Below are positions 41,101 through 45,800 of a DNA stretch of 64,000 nucleotides, in pieces. Every line of letters starts with the position of its first letter. Positions within the stretch are counted from its first letter, which is position 1. This DNA comes from an uncultured Opitutaceae bacterium (GTDB lineage Bacteria > Verrucomicrobiota > Verrucomicrobiia > Opitutales > Opitutaceae): positions 24,865 to 88,864 of the forward strand of contig CALFNN010000047.1 in NCBI GenBank assembly GCA_937902925.1, written 5' to 3'. The notes beneath the pieces are model-generated. The model made no database searches and was not told the DNA's origin. It worked only from the letters and a program-made list of their open reading frames with translations. The position numbers and the translations under genes are program-made.

Positions 41101-42313
41101 CGGGCCGTTCACTTATCAGTGGTTCAAGAATGGCACGGCGATCGGTGGCGCGACGAACGCTAGCTACGCGATCAACCCGGTCATCGCGGGCGACGCGGCC
41201 AGCTACTCAGTGGCGATCACCGGTCCCACCGGCACGACGAGCACGGTGCCGGTGGCGCTGGCGATCAGTGTTCCGCCGACGATCGCGACGCAACCCGTGT
41301 CGCAGGCCGTGGCTCAGGGTGCAACCTTCTCGCTCAGCGTCGGCGTGAATGGGACGGCGCCATTCACCTATCAATGGCGCCTCGGCGGCACCCCGATCCC
41401 CAATGCGACCAATGCGGCCTACATGGTGGCCGCGGCGCAATTGAGCGACGTGGGCAATTACACGGTGTTCGTCAGCAACGCCGTCGGCAATGCGACGTCG
41501 AACGCGGCAAACATAACGGTGGCGCCCACCGGGTTCTCTGCGACGCACGCCGTGGTCGGTGGCGGCTATATTGCCGACGGGATTAACCCCGGCACGGTTA
41601 CGATCACCAACACATTCAATTACAGCCAGGAACTCTCGGCCCTGAACTGGAGCGTGTTGCTGCCGCCTGGCTTCAAGTTCGTCTCCAGTGTCGACGTGGG
41701 CGGGCCGACAGCGCCGCAGCCCAATGATATCGGGACGATCACCTGGCTGTGGTCGAACATTCCCCCGAGTGGTTCGACGTTCACCTATACGCTCAGCGTG
41801 CCGGCGAACACGACGGGTGACCAGCAGCTCGCGGCCCTCGTGGAATACACGATCAGCTCCAACAGCCAGGTGGTGCAGATGCTGGCGCAGCCGGATCCGC
41901 TGGTCATGAGCCAGCTGCTCTACCACAACGCCGACACCAATGGGAATTGGAAGATCGAGCCCACCGAGTTGTCGCGCGTCATCACGCTCTACAATGCGCG
42001 CTATACCTTGCCGGACGGTAGCGGGAAGATCCGCACCGGCGGTTACATGCTGGCCGCCGGGACGGTCGACGGCTTCGCCCCGGACACCTCCCAGGATGGG
42101 TCGGCGGCGGTGACCCTGACCCGTTATCATACCGCGGACACGAACAAGAACGGGCGGATCGAACCGAGCGAGCTGTCGCGGGTGATCACCCTCTACAATG
42201 CCCGCTACACGGTGCCGGACGGCAGCGGCAAGATCCGCACGGGCTATTACAAGGTGGCGACGCCCGGGACGACTCCCGATGGCTATGCGCCCGATCCCAC
42301 GCACGAACCTTGA
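23165..42313 (+). CDS. Giant secreted repeat protein (Ig, BNR-like propellers, Delta-60, module A, EF-hand tail)
   Basis: 6382 residues with a signal peptide (MKTRSLLPRLALVCLGLLAS). Approximate order: Ig-like (26-215); BNR/YCF48-like propeller with FVAVG and TSTDG repeats (219-825); Ig (826-920); propeller (921-1500); Ig plus putative-Ig (1500-1667); propeller (1668-2240); Ig; propeller (2423-2985); two Ig (to 3165); Delta-60 repeats of the NADGSLDTTF type (3168-3920); Ig; Delta-60 (4190-4985); Ig; Delta-60 (5155-5950); Ig (to 6125); a beta-sandwich 'module A' (6125-6250); two EF-hand-like repeats (6253-6376). No autotransporter barrel, LPXTG or PEP-CTERM tail is present, so export and anchoring are unclear. 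No enzyme motif is seen; probably an adhesin or matrix protein. No Shine-Dalgarno upstream. Confidence 0.9.
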   Translation: MKTRSLLPRLALVCLGLLASETRAAPTISSQPFAATVSSGNNITLSVRATPLSGSLSFQWRKNTGSVVTGTFLSVVTTVNGDGSTTSALNFSNPQVADAGNYDVIVTDGSGNVTSSTAVVAITDDPPSITGQSEPFLYAPMGGTARLFANVVGSTPFTMQWKRDGVGLDGPYYGTSVSTIDVANLAAGQFGTYTLEISNAYGSTVSQPILVTQTSAAPYHNWSFRNPTPQGNSLNSLTIGSARLVAVGAGGLILTSSDGGNSWQGQSGGIMQALNYVTYDAAKSQYLYGGGFTQIATAPDAPTLTWTTHYPAGANESYPGIATDGSRYVAVGGDFSTKPISAVARISTDGGLTWTTQVHPGVNLALTSVAFGAPKFVAVGPSGTVLNSTDGTSWGAVTFSPSAPTANFNRIVFANGTFVAVGNGGIIYTSTDGATFTQQTNANTNNLFSVARVSGSGGTALWAAVGANATVLTSADNGITWSAALAPGPTTLALNDIQSDGTNVYIVGQAGRILKSTSAASFTAASLTELSFSVQSDYSNTINDVIWDATTSQFVAVAATGNIHTSPDGMSWTRSASLPALGFIGGVARFGSQFLAAANAHIATSSDGQNWTDPGAISGASGFNSIAASASVAVAVGAGGKIFKSSTGTAWTAAASPGSGNTGSVLNRVVYGNGRFMAVGGNNNGGTSIVIRTSTDGDSWTTLNPGTVGQLWGVDYGNGIWMAIGSGTSSGGGAFILRSSDNGTTWQRDNLPGATFAYSLRYLNGAWYFVGSSSVLGVSHDNGDDWEYVPLSARPAVQTMRGVAVGNGYMVIVGNDSTILRSANENNPPSIAVQPPLSQSVVQGSTAMISVTAGQSVSTTYQWRKNGTNISTVSNPSAASPTLVLPNVQAADLANYDVVITNSVASTTSSPARLLQSPASGDTFPNFAWRNPLPAGGTLQTVIFAQSKFVAAGVGGRVLTSTDGSIWTPSLNPMPVESIYGLAYDGTRFIAAGSSGRIFTATDPTGVWTQRASAPQWLNGVTVAGANYVAIGGNGAIYASTDGSNGANWSAATSPTNNQLQAVAGTTGHYVAVGQNGTILHSTNATNWTVVAAPAGYASQQLNGVAFVNNQFVIVGSNGSVLSSPDGTAGTWTAHTNPFGDWLRSVVYDGSKYVVTGDGNAALVSTDLDNWSRYSVPTNTPWNGLAYNGSDTFVAVGGGGEIWTSANAQNWFSHGANGGANRLADLAATPDGGFLTVGSSGTVAFSDDGVQWTRLVTPVSNWMNAVALSDQVAVAVSSFGDIAVTTDGRNWVNRTVGDHVSNNGVVFAQGRFVTVGDNGTFRTSTDGFNWTTSSIAGLTNSLRSVAALGNLFIAVGDQGRIYTSPDGTNWTARVSGTSQNLQRVRVIDGTVFAVGDNRTVLISADGTAWLSVAQSTDYNTFGYSYHDITHLPDGFYIASSQGQFVKSPTLSTTDASTWTRVAQLGFGENLNAIAVSSGKVVVAGDGGTVMESALPAAAAAPAITLAPAAQAASVGGNVLLSVGATGAGPLSYQWQRNGTDVPGATAAVLILANTQTAASGSYTVVVSGPGGAPATSSAVTVSVGAPVIGSSLTASGTAGVPFTYNIGASNSPTGYGASGVPAGLSFNSATGVISGTPSAGVFTVTISATNAGGTDTRNLALFIAAAGSDTFPNFAWRNPLPAGGTLQTVIFAQNQFVAAGVGGRVLTSPGGSVWTPSANPMPVETIYGLAYDGTRFIAVGSSGKIFTSADPTAVWTQRASAPQWFYGVTVVGSKYVAVGGNGTIYTSTDGSNGANWSAATSPTNNSLQAVAGTTGHFVAVGQNGTLLHSTDAATWTIVAAPSGYASTQFNGVVYLNNQFVVVGANGSVLSSPDGTAGSWTAHVTGNGDWLHTVAYDGTNYVVATDGNSVYVSSDLTSWSFHPLPVNTPLFALTYNGVDTFVAVGGGGEIWSSTNTTNWTSRGATGGAYRMIDLTTLPNGNFLAVGSSGLTAVSADGVSWVRSHLPNSNWSNGVAASASVIVAVSGFGDIATSTDGISWLNHPVGDNFSNNGVAYGQNTFVAVGDQGRFRTSSDGSSWNTGSIGGLSSSLRSVAAFGNLFIAVGDLGKIYTSTDGSNWTLRTSGTTLNLQRVRVLDGTAFALGDNRTVLVSTDGTTWLPVAQPTDYNTFGYGYHDITHLPDGYYIASSQGLFIKSPTLSTTDASTWTRVTQLAFGENLNAIAVSGGKVVIAAEGGTLMESALPAAGAAPAITLPPAAQTAFTGSNLLLSVGATGTGPLTYQWKKDGNDIAGATAAVLVLANAQPGATGSYTVVVSGSGGSPATSAGAAVTVNAVVAPVITSLPIAAQVITSGANLSVTATGTGPLAYQWYHGLPGDISSPVSTNPNYTTPALNSSEHYWVRVSNGGGSVDSVATTAYAFTPVNPGNLSNGINGLAYGNSTYVAVANGNTVLTSSDNGVSWTRQIGLNGNSLRGVAFGGGTFVAVGDNGTIRTSTNNGATWTTATSGSNQLSGVIYDGTQFVAVGFNSTVLTSPTGTVWTTQSLGASGVNLQGIAFGGSTLTYVAVGQNGTIYTSTNTTSWNAHTSGTANTLFGAAFGAGKFVAVGNSGTILVSSDAAGSSWSAATSGTTNNLNTVVFGNSLFITGGGSPVSSPDGTTWTNNSFIPANSGSNGSSVNASVYANSQFVMAGFAGAVFTSPTGAVNSWTLRDTLFTTNVNDAIYAGGRLVLAGNSGVIAVFPDGGTPALRSPAVGGVTNALRRLAYGKGLYVAVGDSGRILTSPDGLIWTNRTFGSTNYTAVAYGNGLFVAAGAGGVYVTSPDGLSWTTGAGTIGNAIINAIDYGASVFVAVDSAGGIYTSSTGSGWAAQSSPVGTALNHVVFAGGRFVAVGANSVVLTSPAGTNWTAQNLGTTGIALNKVAYGDGLYLAVHSGPSNSSLIFFSRDGSAWASTSPGGGVVNQFNTTSATYGNGSFIVSGPGGVTVRTLPAADSVYIATQPVATTTVTPGTSATLSVTANGAGLSYQWYSGVSGDTSAPVAGGTSATLVTPVITQSRNFWVRVTGGGTTVDSAASAISGNAAPPSISTPPAASSITAGQTANFSVQASGTGTLTYQWLRSGVPIPTATSVGYSIPGASRTDADYYSVAVSDGFNTTVSAPALLSVAPNSYPQGLQLDPNFAVNIEATGSQNTINKIAFAPNNKFIAAGDFRFVSTTVNSTTASATINRVARFNTDGSLDPTFAPTLVGASPLLAVGAQTIGVNAGKVIIAGPISVVAVGTDTRRLVRLNADGSLDTTFSINGGAGVVGGQVNAVIVQPADDKVVVVGTFTFFNNLTRNRIVRLNADGSLDGSFYADVNGNINAAALQSDGRILIGGSFTVVDNQTRNRLARLNSDGTLDTSFNPAVSGVPAAGADNTVNAIAVTTDGSNKIVIGGSFLNYNNNAVTRLARITSTGAFDAGLAAFNNTVLDLACPTDGTIYVAGSFTTVNNVATVSSVAVARLVRLTSAGAVDTGFNPGATAINGNVNTLAFDATGNTLLAGGSFSSVNNASHATLARFTSTGTLDAAVNPTIRTNATPTAIAALPNGQVLVAGNFTSVGGVPRFNIARFNLSNGSLDGSYNSGATPNTSVAGNINALVIGGDGKATIVGGFTAVGGTSINRIARLKATDGTLDPSFNPGSGANITPTFLIEQPDGKLIFGSATSFTYNGVTRSGLVRVAPDGSLDANFVPPAFNNTVVAAAVQADGKIVVVGSFTQIGTTTENFVARLNASDGSLDTSFSVGSGPNSAPSAVAVQADGHILIGGNFTTFAGSTRTRIARLNSGVNGQTDGSLDAFVPSDGGPSSTVTGFLVQEDGKIVVRGNFSSVTNGTPNSFVAIRYSASGTRDTSLVAEGLGSATGLVVLDDGTMVAIGATFANFSDIRWGVAHFVAGSPIAITQQPQSTTVDAGTANVPLSVGATGTGPITYQWWKDGVQIPGATTSSLNFNPVQFSDGANYSVDVANLFGTISSNVASLTVNTKPIVNAVSPNQTIDPQGMVTIGVDYDDSPEDSVLQWYKDNVLIPGANGDPFTIASVKPGDAGSYHLVLTNSKGTTTSPDIVITVSGKPAIVTPPVSAAVSLGGSTTLTVSASGPGSLSYQWRKNGVALAGQTNPTLVLTNISAGDAAQYDVVVTNASGGTASPAASVVIHSPLLDEGFAPPLLSSPVAGAGVAVLSDGSIVQGNNAGSPTLLRQRTGSLVRYLADGTRDNAFDYKFPADLGTAFAIAALPDGRFLASLAYQRGVGAPPRGRLALFANDGTPDLSFTPYDYDLLTSSAGQIRGILPLFDGSNQFVAVLAAGAFTNLNGTGRAGLARFNANGTLDPNFNVCTMTLNGSSSGVLARPAIDGNGKIVVAGDFGFFNGIAVPGVARLNADGTTDTSFVPWNFTRASGIRGIVIQSTNKIVLGGRFTVDGVVNIPFIRLNLDGSLDRTFNLSTIAQVNGNTVFVNSMAPLANDRFVAAETTLRVCNADGSPDGSFTSPSLINISSSANASFSTVVPVTGGYVAAGVFDLVNFRSQPNLIKLDTAGNVQPFTAETWGAVNLPFTFARTNSGRVLAAVASSQTPTGLADLMPDGSLATTPFSAAFANISSVSSINALPDGRIFAIVTNGTTGGTELRRALADGTPDSALTTIAPPAGPAIDRAFILPDGRPLVYSNSAGAQDIVNGTETVRRLNLDGSVDGGFNAVFPGVAPTVTRDGTNVITFAESLGIEPFTTDSNGSVYLRYRAAGGLVRFERLLANGSADPNFATITVPEITADRGAFTGTFTDPQRPTAGTLSLAFTAARRREFLDAAVQSTGKIIVAGEFSSITINGVTTPAPGLVRLNGDGTLDSTFAMGNGPQWTATPAKNGLVPAVEAMVQQSDGRLLLVGNFEAYDGTAAPGIVRINADGSRDSSYAAPVARRGGGSFWPEMQLQNDGSVLLMGSYVVPGETYARGLVRMLNPVTNIGIPPQSQFILPNIPVVLSVGVTGAGPFSYQWQKNGNPIGSATGPTYSIASPVASDAGSYTVAVTSPAGTFTSAPAILSVPTVPVILDQPTARRVVAGGKVLFRVSASTATGGASLTYKWQKNGTDIGGATASDYTIPSVAAGDAASYSVVVSDGTNNISSQNAVLTVLTPDPVLWQQFTEFAGEQSLERTINDGNGHVYVPWGIYDRNDDMVAGRVMGALVRLNVSDGSLDPTFKLDPRYSRASHVAFQSDGRLIVAVTVGDVDSVIRVDTTGAVDGTFQAPLFARGIRFVTVQPDGNVLVAASELPHVDAPAGALASAAAGVFRLNGANGHLDGGFTTAALGADPGGNLSVFGPPVVDSNNRIYLVGIFGTVNGTARPNFARLASDGTLDSGYANPATLPAGFVSQQARAVVFQSTGKVVIVGGFSYNGRGQSNGDRIMAIRMNTTGVSDGTLDLSYHMPLRSELGYNTSIGVRMRYAMALPNDQLLGVSDRLTRLNADGTVDGTFKSRAFGQESFWVSQDAGGRFYVPDQVSVAGNALTLQLWGNGIARFAADGTPDESFQTGGWGRSAITTSGAVLSDGRVWVAGDFNRMGSANVPGVAQFAAAGGLTGTQVAAPNRSMPYGVVTPAGNDQIFVLLSPSFNSLESSSPVLARVNTDGTPDGNFTPVLPAGYVLGSAMPTAAPGGRVVLAQAFLDPQSVLNGATGDALLRLNADGGRDGNYTPPLSSLAAVDRDGSNNITQIRTAGVSVAQVLADDRVLVVYAGLDGSMHLTRLTATGGVDGGFNAPSFGTVAPQAGFSNIITDPVKGVTDQFNLVSYDPTDLVHAAVQMPDGRVYVGGRFALAGAPRGLVRLNSDGSVDSAFTGAGIAFSKADAGPYVDALAVDAAGRLYVAGRFDSFNGTAVPGLFRLNADGSLDTGWAPGFAVRDVPAAAVRLLVVGTKLYAFGTVAAAADAFEGPYRVVDIPAPPSISTPPVTANVVLGGSASFTVVAGGTGPFTYQWFKNGTAIGGATNASYAINPVIAGDAASYSVAITGPTGTTSTVPVALAISVPPTIATQPVSQAVAQGATFSLSVGVNGTAPFTYQWRLGGTPIPNATNAAYMVAAAQLSDVGNYTVFVSNAVGNATSNAANITVAPTGFSATHAVVGGGYIADGINPGTVTITNTFNYSQELSALNWSVLLPPGFKFVSSVDVGGPTAPQPNDIGTITWLWSNIPPSGSTFTYTLSVPANTTGDQQLAALVEYTISSNSQVVQMLAQPDPLVMSQLLYHNADTNGNWKIEPTELSRVITLYNARYTLPDGSGKIRTGGYMLAAGTVDGFAPDTSQDGSAAVTLTRYHTADTNKNGRIEPSELSRVITLYNARYTVPDGSGKIRTGYYKVATPGTTPDGYAPDPTHEP
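25926..27706 (+). repeat. Intragenic duplication, copy 1 (about 594 codons)
   Basis: Starts at DTFPNFAWRNPLPAGGTLQT and ends after APAITLAPAAQ. The segment recurs at 28167-29942 with the same order of motifs throughout and many identical codons, so the propeller plus its trailing linker was duplicated as one block. Confidence 0.88.
28167..29942 (+). repeat. Intragenic duplication, copy 2
   Basis: Second copy of the propeller block, offset by about 2240 nt, again from DTFPNFAWRNPLPAGGTLQT to APAITLPPAAQ. Shared landmarks include YNTFGYxYHDITHLPDG and SPTLSTTDASTWTRV. Most differences are single substitutions, so the duplication is not brand new. Confidence 0.88.
41921..42310 (+). repeat. Two EF-hand (dockerin-like) repeats at the giant's C-terminus
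   Basis: Repeat 1 starts at 41921 (residue 6253) and repeat 2 at 42125 (residue 6321), 68 codons apart. Each has a canonical 12-residue calcium loop (DTNGNWKIEPTE, DTNKNGRIEPSE) followed by LSRVITLYNARYT and PDGSGKIRTG. The D-x-N-x-N-x-x-I-x-x-x-E spacing matches EF-hand and dockerin loops. Similar H-S-A-D-T-N type repeats end other large verrucomicrobial and planctomycetal surface proteins (recalled, not searched). Confidence 0.82.
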
Positions 42314-42361
42314 TCCTTCACCTTCCCTTGACGCGTTCGACTCGAGCCAGTGCCACCTGAC

Positions 42362-42832
42362 ATGAAAACCACCCTTCGTCTTCTCCGAATATTCAGCGCG
42401 TTCGTCCTTGCCGGTCTGGCGATGTCGGCCGCGGCAGCGGATTCATATTCGTTTACGGTGACGCCATCGACGACGACCTATGCCGCGAGCGGCGGATACG
42501 TGACGGTTACGGTCAACCTGTCTTACGCCAGGTCGATCGCGGCGCTGGATCTCTCGATCGCGACTCCACCCGGCTGGAAATACGTCGCGGCGACCGGCCC
42601 CAACGTCCCGCAAACGCCGCCCGAGGCGGGCGATCTCGGGCAGCGCGGACTCGCCTTCGTCTACACGGCGATGCCGGGCTCGCCCGCGAGCTTCAGCGTC
42701 ACGATCAGCTACCCGCCCGGACTGTCGGGTCCGCAGTCTCTGTCCCTCATCGCCGCCAATTTCACCGACGAGGCCACGTCCAGGATCACGCCGGTCAATC
42801 AGGCGGATATCGTGCTGACGCCCCATCGCTGA
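42362..42832 (+). CDS. Stand-alone secreted module A protein
   Basis: ATG 42362 gives 156 residues; an ATG-independent start 12 nt upstream is less likely because the signal peptide (MKTTLRLLRIFSAFVLAGLA) begins here. The mature protein is a single beta-rich domain. It is clearly homologous to the N-termini of the next gene (3527 aa) and of the gene at 58508, and to the domain just before the EF-hands in the giant: LDLSIATPPGWKYV, then GDLGQRGLAFVY, then SFSVTISYPPG. The pattern resembles a cohesin-like beta-sandwich. It is followed 7 nt later by the 3527-aa gene, so it may be an early-stopped duplicate of that gene's N-terminus that still makes a secreted protein. Confidence 0.75.
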   Translation: MKTTLRLLRIFSAFVLAGLAMSAAAADSYSFTVTPSTTTYAASGGYVTVTVNLSYARSIAALDLSIATPPGWKYVAATGPNVPQTPPEAGDLGQRGLAFVYTAMPGSPASFSVTISYPPGLSGPQSLSLIAANFTDEATSRITPVNQADIVLTPHR

Positions 42833-42839
42833 TTTTAAA

Positions 42840-45800
42840 ATGAACACCTCCCTTCGACTTTTCCGGATGCTGGGCGCAGTGGCGCTCGGCGGGACGACCC
42901 TGTCGGCACTGGCCACGACCCCCTACACGTTTACGATGACGCCATCGGCGACATCGTATTCCGCGGCGGGCGGGACGCTCACGCTGACCGTAAACCTGGG
43001 CTACGACAACGCCGTGCCGATTTCAGCGCTGGACCTGTCGGTCACCACGCCCTCCGGCTGGAAGTATGTTTCCGCGACGGGCGCCAGTGTGCCGCAGAAC
43101 GCCCCGCAGGCGAACGATCTGGGGCAGGGTGGCCTGGCGTTCGTTTATTCGGCCATGCCGGTTTCTCCGGCAAGCTTCAGCTTCATTGTCAGTTATCCAG
43201 CCGGGATGACGGGCAATAAAGTGCTTACCGCGATCGCCGCCAACTTCACGGATGAATTGACGTCCAACGTGGTGACGGTGTCGGTCTCCAGTATCACGAT
43301 CACACCGGCGCCGACCGCGCCGGCGTTTTCGACGCAGCCCACGAACCAAACTGCGACCTCGGGTCAGAACGCCTCCTTCACGGCAGCGGCGACCGGCTTT
43401 CCGGCGCCGGCGCTGAAATGGCAGAAGTCCGCGGATGGAGTTACGAATTGGACGGACTTGGCCGACGGCGGCCGAATCTCGGGCGCCGCGACCGGAACGC
43501 TGACCATCACGGGCGCCCTCAGCGCCGATGCGCTCAGTTATCGTGCGGTCGCGACCAATTCCGAGGGCAGCGTGAATTCGAATGCGGTCACCCTGACCGT
43601 CAACAAGGCCAGCCAGACGATCACGTTTGGGACGCTTACACCGGTAGCGTTCGGCGCGTCGCCGTTCACGTTGGCGGCGACGGCGAGTTCCGGCCTCGCG
43701 GTCAGTTATGCCAGCTCGAACCCCGCCGTCGCCACCGTTGCTGGAAATACCGTGACGGTCGTCGGCGCGGGCAGCGCCGACATCACGGCCAGCCAATCCG
43801 GCAATTCGGAATTCAGTGCCGCCACGAGCGTCACCCGGACGCTGTCGGTGAGTCAGGCGGCGCAGACGATCACGTTCAATGCGCCGGCGGCGAAGACGTT
43901 TGGCGACGCGGCGTTCACGTTCGATGCGACGGCGAGTTCCGGGCTTGCGGTCAGCTACTCGAGCAATACCCCGACGGTGGCGACCGTCACGGGCACGACG
44001 ATCGCGATCGTTGGCGCCGGCACGTCGGTGATCACGGCCAGCCAGCCGGGAAACACGAACTTTGCCGCCGCCGCGTCGGTGCAGCAAACCCTCACCGTCA
44101 ACAAGGCGAATCAGGCGATCACGTTTGGCGCGCTCGCCCAGAAGACCTTCGACGCGGCGCCATTCACGCTGAACGCGACGGCGGATTCCTCCCTCTCCGT
44201 CAGCTACGCGAGTTCCAACCCGGCGGTCGCGACGGTCAGCGGCAACACGGTCACGATCCACGGCGTCGGCTCCACGACGATCACCGCCAGCCAGGCGGGG
44301 AATGCAAATTACAACGCGGCGACGCCGGTCGACCGGAACCTCGATGTCGTCAACGCGATCCAGACGATCACCTTTGCGGCGATTCCCGCGCGCACGTTTG
44401 TGCCGAACGACACGTTTCCGCTCGGCGCGACCACGACTTCCGGACTCACCATCAGCTATGTCAGCTCCAATCTGGCGGTCGCGACGGTCAGCGGCGCCAC
44501 CGTCACCGTCGTCGGCGCCGGCACCACGACGATCACGGCCAGCCAGGCGGGAGATGCCAACTTCGGTCCGGCGGTTTCCGTTCCCCAGCTTCTCACCGTC
44601 AACAAGGCCACCGCGACGGTCACCCTCGGCAGCCTGAACCCGACCTACGATAACACGCCAAAATCGGCGACCGTCGCCACCACGCCGTCCAGTCTCAACG
44701 TCACCTTCACCTATGATGGCAATGCGACCCCGCCGACCAACGCCGGCACTTACGCCGTGGTCGCCACGGTCAACGACACGAACTATGCCGGCACGGCGAG
44801 CGGATCGCTCGTTATCGCCAAGGCGGCACAGGCGATCACGTTTGGGGCCCTCTCCGCGGTCACGTTCGGCGACGCCACCTTCGATCTGACCGCCACGACG
44901 ACCTCGCCGTTGACGGTCGCCTATACCAGCTCCAATCCCAGCGTTGCCACGGTCAGCGGCAAGACCGTCACGATCGTCGGTGGTGGCACGACGATCATCA
45001 CCGCGAGCCAGGCGGGCGACGGCAATTATCTCGCCGCCACGAGCCTGCCGCAGACGCTCACGGTCAACAAGGCGGCGGCCACCGTCACGCTCGGCAGCTT
45101 GAGCGCCGTTTACAGCGGCAGCGCGAAGAACGCGACCGCGACCACGACGCCAGCGAGTCTCACTGTCGCGTTCACTTACGATGGCAGCGCCACGGCGCCG
45201 ACCAACGCCGGCAGCTACGCGGTCGTGGGCACCATCGTCAGCACGAATTACCAGGGTTCCGCCAGCGGCACGCTGGCGGTCGCGAAGGCCGACCAGACGA
45301 TCACGTTTGGCGCGCTGGCCTCGAAGCCGCTCGACTCCGGCGCCTTTGCGCTGACCGCGACCGCCGACTCCGGGTTGGCGATTACCTACACCACGTCCAG
45401 TCCGAGTTCCGGGACGGTCGCCACCATCAGCGGGAGCACGGTCACGCTCGTCAACACGGGCACGATCACGGTCACCGCGAGCCAGCCGGGCGACGGCAAT
45501 CACAACGCCGCCGCCTCGGTTCCCCAGGTTCTGACGGTCCTGAATCAGAGCCAGACGCTCACGTTCGACCAGACCCAGCTTCCCGCCCAGACTTTTGGCG
45601 CCTCGCCGTTCACCATCAGTGCCACCAGCAATCGCGGCCTCACCGTGAACTTCGCGAGTTCGGACACGGGCGTCGCGACCGTGAGCGCGAGCACCGTGGG
45701 AGGAACCGGCGTTTCGAGTGCGACCGTCACCATCGTCGGAGCCGGCAACGCCACCATCACCGCCAGCCAGCCGGGCGATTCGAACACGGCCGCCGCCGCT

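Noticed and set aside
41921..42310. PEP-CTERM or LPXTG type sorting signal at the giant's end
   Set aside because: No PEP or LPXTG motif, no final hydrophobic helix and no basic tail; the end is a pair of EF-hand-like repeats.
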